This document shows, piece after piece, positions 8,401 to 15,848 of a stretch of DNA of 21,520 bases. The DNA is taken from positions 1 to 21,520 of the IMG/VR virus record IMGVR_UViG_3300044634_002056. One strand, written 5' to 3'. The notes under the pieces are model-generated. The model was not told the origin of the DNA, made no database searches, and saw only the letters and a program-made list of their open reading frames with translations. How positions within the stretch are numbered: the stretch's first letter is position 1; each line of letters starts with the position of its first letter. Origin of the DNA: a virus. The position numbers and the translations under genes are program-made.

Positions 8401-8972
8401 ATACAACAGGTTCTGGAACATTAACAACTGAATCTGGATTTGAATATTCAGCATCAGCAAATACTTTAACAGTTGGTAACATTAATGTTCAGAATGCTTC
8501 TGGTACAACAGCTAATATTGGTCAAGGTGGTTTAGTTATTGGTTCTGGTGGTTCATTAGCATCTCCTGGTATTGGTGACTTAACAGTTCATGGCGATTTC
8601 ACCGTGTTTGGTACAACAACAACTGTTGCAACTAGTGAATTATATGTTGAAGACCCACAAATTACATTAAACTATTCAACTGGTTCAACAACTGTTACTT
8701 CAGTTTCTTCTGGACTTAGAATACAAGATGGTAATGGAGTTGTAAGTGGTGATGTTTATTTCACAATAGGTCAAATGCAAAACCTAACTGGTTTAACACC
8801 TACTGAAATACCATCAGTTGCTGAATATACTGGATTAACTGGTTACGCAAATAGAGGTTGGGTTTCTCAATTAAATGATATTGTAATAAGAAATACAAAC
8901 TTAAATGAAGGTTCACCAAATGGTGTCAGAGTATTGGCTGAATTTGACACGCTCGATGGGGGTCAATATTGA
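5433..8972 (+). CDS. Tail fibre with YadA/Hep_Hag-type SHAEG beta-roll repeats
   Basis: This is a 1179-residue fibre protein. Residues 1-60 form an attachment-like segment (VP, then LLKGEAIVNTADGIL) shared with the next gene. Residues about 60-310 are beta-rich linker with YVTG modules. From about 320 to 590 and again from about 686 to 870 run 14-residue repeats of the form SH[AS]EGxxTxAxGxx, 17 SHAEG-like units in the first block and 13 in the second. They resemble YadA-head/Hep_Hag repeats, which form trimeric left-handed beta-rolls, and the SHAEG repeats of some phage appendages. A non-repeat insert (about 594-685) separates the blocks. After about 870 come another YVTG module, an LPTLNN-type module, and a C-terminal region starting GDLTVHGDFTVFGTTTT (about 1047) that is typical of phage fibre proteins. 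It ends in DGGQY and is the only gene here ending in TGA. No Peptidase_G2 or S74 chaperone domain is seen. A trimeric adhesive fibre is likely; the receptor is unknown. Confidence 0.85.
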   Translation: MATRQTRLVIKNNTVPSAPFSGATLLKGEAIVNTADGILMFSGVTSSSANWTPAGPGGNATFFEVGSNLYDLKIRNQITAYSGVTNLSGKFLSGTTNGFVLADISDIAGVDSYTTGATWNPNVLTLKLNNGKPNVSVNINAFTALTVGNLTVTGTTALSGSAYYYGTVSGTNPNELINLDYLTGFSQTNDVYVTGSTLTPATNNTDSQTSTLLYHGVPLGGGYTIVTDNTFTTGGTYDNNTALITFDKNDGSSYTVSLSGIDVNDTYVTGGTVTSGGTLNLVRNDSVTVSIPKVTYWTSGSTGSFAIKAINNSGLDSTGDRAVAWGNGTLASGDDSTAWGIQTSATTSGSTASGFQTLASGLYSHAEGGETTAIGNYSHAEGQQTTARGNFSHSEGYQTIASGATSHSEGYLTSAIGTSSHAEGDFTTALGDFSHAEGNQTIASGSSSHAEGVLTKALGNYSHAEGYFTTAIGDYSHAEGQFTIASGISSHAEGANTIASGQFSHSEGFQTTASGDYSHAEGQFTIASGDRSHAEGYETIAIGNFSHSEGYQSTSNGESSHAEGQGTIASGDRSHAEGDGTIAISNGAHSEGGSTRAGYKGFSVDGVVNGVITLNSSYGDVTSEFFSGTVYLTNSPDDLYTFTTVTFSSSTNTEIILNDISVNLGGVAVVDIGNLNSAFADGVDGNSAHAEGVSSKALGSASHAEGEGSISVGTASHAEGGETTAGGYSSHAEGYLTTAIGESSHSEGFSTRSFGDRSHTEGEYTNAYGVAAHAEGNQTIASGASSHAEGLGTSAIGSQSHSEGYGTKAIGSQSHAEGYYTTAIGIASHTEGSQTTANGDYSHAEGYGTTAIGLLSHAGGAITVASGITSFIHSSGSTVTGDRSVVLGGQGITGTTNDTVYVPYLNLNYVPTLNNSNTQILSRNTATGQVEYTNLSAFTSLDTYVTGFTYNPATNVFTIKQNQGQPDLTAQINSVTGLTISTLGANRVVYTTGSGTLTTESGFEYSASANTLTVGNINVQNASGTTANIGQGGLVIGSGGSLASPGIGDLTVHGDFTVFGTTTTVATSELYVEDPQITLNYSTGSTTVTSVSSGLRIQDGNGVVSGDVYFTIGQMQNLTGLTPTEIPSVAEYTGLTGYANRGWVSQLNDIVIRNTNLNEGSPNGVRVLAEFDTLDGGQY
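6518..7215 (+). repeat. SHAEG repeat block 1, 42-nt period
   Basis: About 17 tandem degenerate units of 42 nt, each encoding 14 residues on the pattern SH[AS]EGxxTxAxGxx. Some copies are exact at the DNA level: a 45-nt stretch starting at 6849 recurs at 6975, an offset of 126 nt (three units). This suggests recent unequal exchange within the array. Confidence 0.9.
7490..8015 (+). repeat. SHAEG repeat block 2, 42-nt period
   Basis: About 13 further 42-nt units in the same frame of the 1179-residue fibre gene, beginning at AHAEGV and degenerating at SHAGG near 7996. It is separated from block 1 by about 275 nt of non-repeat sequence. Confidence 0.88.
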
Positions 8973-9004
8973 CGTTGTTCTATAAACATACTAAATTTAA
9001 AAAT

Positions 9005-9038
9005 AAAAAAGGGGGATTATGTCACCCTTTTTTATTTT
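9005..9038 (+). terminator. Rho-independent terminator after the 1179-residue fibre gene
   Basis: The left arm AAAAAAGGGGGA (9005-9016) pairs with TCACCCTTTTTT (9022-9033), with one G-A mismatch, around the loop TTATG. A T-rich tail (ATTTT) follows. It sits 32 nt after the stop at 8972 and should end the upstream operon; the A-run and T-run make it potentially bidirectional. Confidence 0.8.
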
Positions 9039-9043
9039 ATATC

Positions 9044-9056
9044 ATATTTATAATTA
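9044..9056 (+). promoter_or_regulatory. Candidate late promoter before the 2236-residue fibre gene
   Basis: ATATTTATAATTA is another copy of the intergenic TATTTATAA motif, just after the terminator and 69 nt before the ATG at 9126. A new promoter is expected here because the terminator separates the gene from those upstream. The hairpin at 9056-9073 would lie in its transcript. Confidence 0.4.
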
Positions 9057-9080
9057 AGGGTTATATAACCTTTACTTTTT
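9056..9080 (+). terminator. Low-GC hairpin with T-tract (possible second terminator or leader hairpin)
   Basis: AAGGGTT (9056-9062) can pair with AACCTTT (9067-9073, one G-T pair) around ATAT; its core GGTTATATAACC (9059-9070) is a perfect palindrome. ACTTTTTT follows. The form is that of a weak terminator, but it follows a candidate promoter, so it could be an attenuator or a protein site. Confidence 0.4.
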
Positions 9081-9089
9081 TAATAATAC

Positions 9090-9103
9090 CTCTTAAATAA
9101 GAG
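9090..9103. repeat. Inverted repeat CTCTTA-AA-TAAGAG
   Basis: A perfect 6-bp inverted repeat with a 2-nt centre lies 22 nt before the ATG of the 2236-residue fibre gene. It is too tight to form a good RNA hairpin and fits a small dimeric protein-binding site better. No function is established. Confidence 0.35.
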
Positions 9104-9125
9104 TAGACATAATAACGTCATAAAT

Positions 9126-12100
9126 ATGGCCAATAGACAAAATACATTCCTTTTAAAAAGGTCAAATGTACCTGGAAAAGTACCGACACCTGGTGACTTA
9201 AAATTAGGTGAATTAGCAATAAATACTGCTGATGTTATTTTATATGCTTCTGGTACAACCTCAAATTCAATATTACCAATTGGTTGGGATAGAGTCAGTA
9301 GAACTGGTGATACAGTAACTGGTAATTTTGTAATTAATGGTGGTCTAACGGCTAATACAATATCAGCAACAACTTATTTAAATTTACCAGTATTATCTGG
9401 TGAATACTTACCATTAAGTGGTGGAACGGTAAGTGGAGGTACAATATTTCAAAGTGGTCTAACGGCTAATACAATATATACTGATTATATTGATTTTAAT
9501 ACAACTCCAACCGTACCATCACCAACTGGTGGTACATTATATTTTGACTCTAACGAAAATGCATTATCATATAAACCAATAACAAATCAAAATGATGTTA
9601 CAGTTAACTTGGGTCAAGAATCATTGATAAGGATATATAATGATTTACCAACAACAATACTTAACGGACAGGTTTTACATATAACTGGTGCAACTAGTGG
9701 GGTACCTACGGTTGCATTAGCAAACGCATCAAAATTGGGGACAACTTTTTTACAAGGTTTAGCTCAGAGTTCTGGTGTTGCAACTCATGACATACCAAGT
9801 GGTGAATATGGTTTTATGACCAATTTTGGTATTGTTAGAGATTTAAATACAACTGCATTTACTGTAGGTCAAGAAGTATTCTTATCTGATACTATTGATG
9901 GTGCTTTAACAAATGACCCAAACAATATAGCATACACATCAAGAATCTCAACAGTAGGTTTTTGTTTAGAATCAAATGCGACAACTGGTAAGATTTTAGT
10001 AAGTATTACAAATGAAAACCAAGTACAAAGTTTAACTCAACAAGAAGTTAACGTATTACTGGGTAACACGATATCAACTGGTGCTTATTTTTATACTGGT
10101 GCAACAACCGCATCCACAACAACCATAAATGTATCACCAATGAGGGGTTGGATTGTTTATAATACAGGTCCAACATATGCAACAAACCCATTGGTTTTAA
10201 ATATCTATTATAGTGGTGGTACAAATTTACCTGTTTCAGGTTTAACTAGTTCATTTGATACTTATTTATTAGTTAATAGTGGTGGTACACTATATCAAAC
10301 AAATACATACCCAACACCACAAGAAAGAAGACAAAACATATTTTTAGGTAGGGTTGTTCACCCAAATAAAACAACAATACTTAATGTTGAACAAAGTGTT
10401 GATTATGACGTTTCACCGTTATCATCACTTCGTGATTTATGGGTCCCTATAAAAATTATTAATGAAGGTGTGGTACCAAGTCCTAATGGTGCTAATTTAA
10501 CATTTAAAACATCATCAGGTACTTTTTGGGGTAATGGTATAGGTTTTCCAACGGATGAATTAAATCCTAATGCAATTACAGTTCCAGGATATCTTCCAGC
10601 TTCTTTTTATTATACAACACAAACTGGTGGAACATTTACAGTGACAACCACAACTGTTGATACAACAAAATATGATGTTAATGGTGTTGCTGTAAATGTG
10701 CCTGGTTCTGGGAATTACACAACACAAAGGATTTATATGTCTCAAAGTGGTGTTATTAGGTTACAATATGGTCAAAGTTTTTATTCAACATTGGCAAAGG
10801 CAATTGCTGCAATACCAAGTGAAACTTTTGTTGTTAATCCAGATAACTCAATTGATTGTACATTGATTGGTTTATTAACTGTAAAAGATGGTACTGGTGA
10901 TTTAAGTGATACTGATGATGCGGTATTTACCCTTGTTTCAAAATTTGGTGAGGTATTAGGTGGTACTGCTGGTATATCAACAACAACATTACAACAAGCT
11001 TATAATAATTCAGTAAACCCAGAAATTGTTACTAATTCTACATTAAACGGTGTACAATTTAAAGGTGGTACTGGTAATGATAATGATAAAAATATCATAA
11101 TAGAAACTAATAGTGGGACAGAAACTGCTTGGATTACTGCTTCTGGGGATTCTAGATTCCATTCAGTTTCTTCTAATACAATTTCTGATGTAACTAGATT
11201 GTCATTTAATAATTCACATACTGGTACAACAGCTGTTGGACAATTAACGTTTAATACATCTGAGGGTACTTTAAATCTCGGTATGTTGGGTGGTAATGTT
11301 ACACAACAAATAGGTTTAGAAAGTTATTATCAAGTTATAAACACAACAACTGTAACTGGATTAACAAATGGTAGTGTGATTGCTTCAGCTGGTGTGGATA
11401 TTTCAACTGGAAAAATAGTTGGTAGTTATATGATTGCTGATGGTTCATTACCTTACTATGTTACTTTAGGTATTGCAACTGAAAATATAGCAAGTGGGGG
11501 TACTGGCTACGTTAATCAATTTGGTATTGTTAGGGATATTGATACTACTGGTGCACCTTATGGTGAAACTTGGTTACAGGGTGATATATTATATGTATCA
11601 CCAACAATACCTGGTGGATTAACAAATGTTGAACCTAATGTACCTAATTTAAAAATACAAATAGCTATTGTATTAAAATTAGACGCTATAAATGGTAGTA
11701 TATTTGTTAAGGAGTCTTTGGGTTATAATTTATCAAATTTACATGATGTTGAAAACTCTGGTGGTGAAGCTAATGGTGATTTGTTATTTTATAGTGCCTC
11801 AACAAATTCTTGGGTTTATGGTAAAGAATTAACTGGTAATTATCAAATTAATGGTTCTTTAACTGCAACAACATATTATGGTAATGGTAGTAATTTAACG
11901 GGTATACCAGATTATTATGTTACTGGTGGTACTTTTTCACCTAATACATTAACTTTAAATAGACAAAATGGTTCTGTAACTATAACTGGATTTACTAGTG
12001 AAATATATGTTACTGGATTCACTTATGATAATGCAAATACATTAACAATAGAACAGACTGGTAATCAACCAGATTTAAATGTTACAATAAATACAGTCAC

Positions 12101-15100
12101 AGGTTTAACTGTTAATGGTTCAGTTTCAGCAACAACATATTATGGTGATGGCAGTAATTTAACTGGAATTTCTTTAGTTGATACTTATGTTACTGGATTT
12201 ACTTATGATAATGCAAATACAATAACATTATCCCAAAATGCTGGTCAACCAGATTTAAATGTTACAATAAATAACATGACTGGTTTAACCATTAATGGTG
12301 TATTAAGTGCTACAACTATCAATAGTAATTCTATAGATTCTATTAGTGTTACTAGTGATACTTATACTATTACAACTCAAACTCAAGATGATACATTAAA
12401 TAACTTTATTGTTGTAGATGCAAATGGTGATTTTTATATTAGAAACTATAATAGTATTAATAACATACCTAATGTTGTTACAGTTTCTTTAACTGGTGGT
12501 AGTGCTGATTTTACTTCAGTAAAAGATGCATGTGATAGTATCACAGCTGCAACATCGGCAAACACATATACCGTTAAAGTTTATGGTGGTGTTTATTATG
12601 AGAATCCATTTACCATACCTTCTTGGGTTGCAGTTGTTGGTGATAGTTCAATATCAACAATTATTGAGGCTATTGATTCATCCCAAACTTTAATATATTT
12701 AAGTGACCAATCTGCAATATTTGATTGTCAAGTACAAGGATGTACTGATACTGGAGTATCTGCTATTATTTATTCATCTTCCACTACTCCACAATCTGCT
12801 GCAATTTCATATGTTGAAAATGTTAGATTTGGGGCAAATTATACACATGCTAGAGTAGTTGGGTATGGTGGTGCAAATATCATCATGCAATGTTCAAATG
12901 TTAAATATGGTGGTTATCCATTTACTATAGGGTTTGAAGCAACTAGAAATGTTAGTGGTATTGGTAGGATGCAGTTAAGGAATGTAACTTCAACAAATGG
13001 TGGTATTACAACAACAACTGGTTTGATATTTGCTAAGGCAGTTCAACCAAATTGTGGTTTTATTGTTAATGGGTGTTTATTAACTAAATCGGTTGGTTTA
13101 GCTGCTGGTATTGGTTTTTATGTTGAAAATGGTGGATTCTTAAGATTAACTGGTGTTAATTTCCAAAGATGGGAAACAGGTATATATGTACCACAAGTTG
13201 GTTCAGCACCTAGTATTGATGCTATTGCATTAAATTTTGAAAACTGCACAACAGATGTAAATATCATACATTCTGGAACAACTGGTAAAATACAAGGTAC
13301 TGATAATTTCTTAAAGACTAAGATTAATATCAATGCACCGATATACGAAGTTGATACAGACCCTAGAGAAATTATTGTGGCTAAAAAAGATGGTGACTTT
13401 TCATCAATTAAATCGGCAGTTGATTACTTAATAGCAAGCGCTACAACTTCAGAAAATAGTAGATATATAATTAGTGTTGGTCCTGGTTTATTTGTTGAAA
13501 ATGAAATTGATTTAACCAGCACACCATATGTAAGTATTGTTGGTAGTAGTATACAGACAACTCAAATTGTACCAAGTACAAATACACAACACATAATTAA
13601 ATTAGGTATAAATAACGAAGTTTCATTCTTATCTTTAAGTGGTGCTGGTTTAGGATATGCTGGAATATATTGTTATGATATCGGAGACTTTGGTCAAGCA
13701 CATAAAGTATCTTTTTATAATTGTGACACAAATATTTGGATTGAGTCAGATACACAAGATACGATGTTTTATGGTGAATATTTAGATTTTAATGGTGAAT
13801 ATACATATGGTACAAAGGTTATAGGTAATAATGGTTATTTAGCACTTGCCAATATGGAAAACTACTTTAACTTCCCATTGGGTACTGGTATCACATATTG
13901 TAATTATGCAACTGGTAGTGGTGCCACTTTAAATATATTTGTTGGTGATAATGCAAGTAATGGTGTATCTGGAAGTACAGCATTCTATATACAAGATGCT
14001 GCTGAGTTAAATGCATCAACAATAACAGTTGATGGATTCACTTATGGTATTAGAAACCCTAATATTGGTGACCCTGTTAGATTTGATGTTGATAATGCTA
14101 GTATTGTAAATGGTGAGTGGGATTTATATGTTGAAAGAGTTGGAACTTTTGGTACTTTTGGTGGTAGCTCTAGTCACGAAAAAATATTTACAAATAGTAC
14201 AGATATATATTGGTCATTCCTAGATATAGATGATGGTGAATTAGATATTACACGAAAAGCATCAGTTACATTTGAGGATGGAACACATACAGACTTTACA
14301 ACATTATTGTTTGAAGGTTCTACTATGGGTCTTATGGAAGGTGGTGAAATTACAACTGTTAGTGCTTTTACTATTAGCACTGCGACTGGGTTTGGTTATT
14401 TAGCAAAAACTTTAACACCTAACGTTATTTCTAGAATTGATTGGGTTAATTCTCAAATTACTTTAGCAGCAAATGAAAACAAATACATTTATATAAATGA
14501 AAATGCTATTTTATCTAGTTCTGGTTCAAGACCAGATTCGGTTAATAATATTATATTAGGTAGGGTTGTTACAAATTCAACAACTGTAGCATTTATTGAT
14601 TTAAGTCCAGCACATTCAGACCACACTTCAAATAGATTTGGTGATTTATTTAGAAACGCATTGGGTCCAATATATTCAACAGGTTCTATTGTTACTGAAA
14701 ATGCAACACCATTTAGATTAGATGTAACATCTGGTGAATACTATTATTCAACTAGTGACTACATGCCTAGTGGTGGTACTGCTGTTAATTTCACACAATA
14801 TTATAGAAATGGTTTAGGTGGATGGGTTACCTCCGCAACAACCGTTGTAAATAATACATCATATGATGGTAATGGTTCATTATCCGCTTTAACTGCTGGT
14901 TATTATACTAAACATACATTGTTTGTTGTTGGTGAGGGTATATATGAGGAATATTTATTAGTTTTAGGTCAGAATGAATACTCTACATTAATTCAAGCGG
15001 AAGATGCGTTATTACCAACACCACCTAATTTCTTTAGTGATTCTGTTACTCAAATAGCAAGTATTTATATCAGACAAGGTGCAAGTGGTATTACTGAAGT

Positions 15101-15836
15101 TGAGGATATTAGACCTGTAATTGGATTTAAAGCTGGTGGTGTTAATGCATCGTCCGTTCATGGAAACTTATTAGGATTAGCGGCTGATGACCACACACAA
15201 TATTTGTTGGTAAATGGTTCAAGAGCTATGTCTGGTAATTTGGACATGGGTAATAATGATATTGTAAGTGCTGGAACAATAAATGGTGTTACAATAGAAA
15301 CTCATGCAACAAGACATCAATTTGGTGGTGCTGACCCAGTTGGCTCAACAACACCTTCAGCAAATGCAATACCATATGCTGATGTAAGTGGTAGACTTGA
15401 TAGTTGGGTATCAACTGGTAGTACTACCACATTAGGTAAGGTTAAATTAAGTGCTGCACCAACATTGGCATCAAACCCAATTGCTGTAGGTACTAATGAT
15501 GTTGGTTATCTAAATTCATATACGGGTGTAACTTATTCAGCAAATACTTTATCATTAAAAAGTGTAAATAATACAACAGATTCAGTAACTGTTGGATTAA
15601 AGACAAAGGCTGGTACTGTTGCTGGTGCATCATTTGCTGGTAACCCTAAAAAATATACAGTTGTATTTACAACTGCATACCCAAATACTAATTATTCGAT
15701 ACAGATAACTGGTGGTGTAAACAGAACTTTTACATATGAATCTAAAACAACTACTGGGTTTGTTATTAATTCTAACGCCAATACCGCTTTTATTAATAAT
15801 GTGGATTGGATAACAATTGGGATTGGTGAATCTTAA
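9126..15836 (+). CDS. Giant mosaic tail fibre with two beta-helix modules
   Basis: This 2236-residue protein starts at an ATG with an A/T-rich leader. Order of parts: an attachment-like segment (1-60) shared with the upstream fibre; stalk with SATTYLNLP (about 80); a fibre domain with GQVLHITGA, FGIVRDLNTTAFTVGQEVFL (164-300), repeated in variant form at 732-863 (FGIVRDIDTT, QGDILYVSP); a domain with NIFLGRVV and YSTLAKAIAAIP (325-600), repeated at about 1691-1990 (NIILGRVV, YSTLIQAEDALL); three YVTG modules (about 917-1060); two consecutive pectin-lyase-like right-handed beta-helix modules (about 1113-1402 and 1413-1685, each opening with DF[TS]S[VI]K); ADDHTQYL (about 2018) and HATRHQFGGADPV (about 2059), both common in phage fibres; and a tip domain (about 2171-2236, NTNYSIQITGG, then NSNANTAF). 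The beta-helices may bind or cleave surface glycans, but no catalytic residues are assigned. A long receptor-binding fibre is very likely. Confidence 0.85.
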   Translation: MANRQNTFLLKRSNVPGKVPTPGDLKLGELAINTADVILYASGTTSNSILPIGWDRVSRTGDTVTGNFVINGGLTANTISATTYLNLPVLSGEYLPLSGGTVSGGTIFQSGLTANTIYTDYIDFNTTPTVPSPTGGTLYFDSNENALSYKPITNQNDVTVNLGQESLIRIYNDLPTTILNGQVLHITGATSGVPTVALANASKLGTTFLQGLAQSSGVATHDIPSGEYGFMTNFGIVRDLNTTAFTVGQEVFLSDTIDGALTNDPNNIAYTSRISTVGFCLESNATTGKILVSITNENQVQSLTQQEVNVLLGNTISTGAYFYTGATTASTTTINVSPMRGWIVYNTGPTYATNPLVLNIYYSGGTNLPVSGLTSSFDTYLLVNSGGTLYQTNTYPTPQERRQNIFLGRVVHPNKTTILNVEQSVDYDVSPLSSLRDLWVPIKIINEGVVPSPNGANLTFKTSSGTFWGNGIGFPTDELNPNAITVPGYLPASFYYTTQTGGTFTVTTTTVDTTKYDVNGVAVNVPGSGNYTTQRIYMSQSGVIRLQYGQSFYSTLAKAIAAIPSETFVVNPDNSIDCTLIGLLTVKDGTGDLSDTDDAVFTLVSKFGEVLGGTAGISTTTLQQAYNNSVNPEIVTNSTLNGVQFKGGTGNDNDKNIIIETNSGTETAWITASGDSRFHSVSSNTISDVTRLSFNNSHTGTTAVGQLTFNTSEGTLNLGMLGGNVTQQIGLESYYQVINTTTVTGLTNGSVIASAGVDISTGKIVGSYMIADGSLPYYVTLGIATENIASGGTGYVNQFGIVRDIDTTGAPYGETWLQGDILYVSPTIPGGLTNVEPNVPNLKIQIAIVLKLDAINGSIFVKESLGYNLSNLHDVENSGGEANGDLLFYSASTNSWVYGKELTGNYQINGSLTATTYYGNGSNLTGIPDYYVTGGTFSPNTLTLNRQNGSVTITGFTSEIYVTGFTYDNANTLTIEQTGNQPDLNVTINTVTGLTVNGSVSATTYYGDGSNLTGISLVDTYVTGFTYDNANTITLSQNAGQPDLNVTINNMTGLTINGVLSATTINSNSIDSISVTSDTYTITTQTQDDTLNNFIVVDANGDFYIRNYNSINNIPNVVTVSLTGGSADFTSVKDACDSITAATSANTYTVKVYGGVYYENPFTIPSWVAVVGDSSISTIIEAIDSSQTLIYLSDQSAIFDCQVQGCTDTGVSAIIYSSSTTPQSAAISYVENVRFGANYTHARVVGYGGANIIMQCSNVKYGGYPFTIGFEATRNVSGIGRMQLRNVTSTNGGITTTTGLIFAKAVQPNCGFIVNGCLLTKSVGLAAGIGFYVENGGFLRLTGVNFQRWETGIYVPQVGSAPSIDAIALNFENCTTDVNIIHSGTTGKIQGTDNFLKTKININAPIYEVDTDPREIIVAKKDGDFSSIKSAVDYLIASATTSENSRYIISVGPGLFVENEIDLTSTPYVSIVGSSIQTTQIVPSTNTQHIIKLGINNEVSFLSLSGAGLGYAGIYCYDIGDFGQAHKVSFYNCDTNIWIESDTQDTMFYGEYLDFNGEYTYGTKVIGNNGYLALANMENYFNFPLGTGITYCNYATGSGATLNIFVGDNASNGVSGSTAFYIQDAAELNASTITVDGFTYGIRNPNIGDPVRFDVDNASIVNGEWDLYVERVGTFGTFGGSSSHEKIFTNSTDIYWSFLDIDDGELDITRKASVTFEDGTHTDFTTLLFEGSTMGLMEGGEITTVSAFTISTATGFGYLAKTLTPNVISRIDWVNSQITLAANENKYIYINENAILSSSGSRPDSVNNIILGRVVTNSTTVAFIDLSPAHSDHTSNRFGDLFRNALGPIYSTGSIVTENATPFRLDVTSGEYYYSTSDYMPSGGTAVNFTQYYRNGLGGWVTSATTVVNNTSYDGNGSLSALTAGYYTKHTLFVVGEGIYEEYLLVLGQNEYSTLIQAEDALLPTPPNFFSDSVTQIASIYIRQGASGITEVEDIRPVIGFKAGGVNASSVHGNLLGLAADDHTQYLLVNGSRAMSGNLDMGNNDIVSAGTINGVTIETHATRHQFGGADPVGSTTPSANAIPYADVSGRLDSWVSTGSTTTLGKVKLSAAPTLASNPIAVGTNDVGYLNSYTGVTYSANTLSLKSVNNTTDSVTVGLKTKAGTVAGASFAGNPKKYTVVFTTAYPNTNYSIQITGGVNRTFTYESKTTTGFVINSNANTAFINNVDWITIGIGES
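11860..12300 (+). repeat. 180-bp internal tandem duplication of a YVTG module
   Basis: The segment around 12006-12041 recurs at 12186-12221 with almost no change, exactly 180 nt (60 residues) later. It encodes YVTGFTYDNANT followed by a QPDLNVTIN strand. An ATTYYGxGSNLTGI segment precedes two copies (near 11866 and 12129). Confidence 0.85.
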
Positions 15837-15848
15837 TATTTATAATAT
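15837..15848 (+). promoter_or_regulatory. TATTTATAATAT motif directly before the 395-residue fibre gene
   Basis: The whole 12-nt spacer between the stop at 15836 and the ATG at 15849 is this motif, another copy of the recurrent TATTTATAA element. If it is a promoter box the transcript would be nearly leaderless. It could instead be only an A/T-rich translation leader. Confidence 0.3.
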
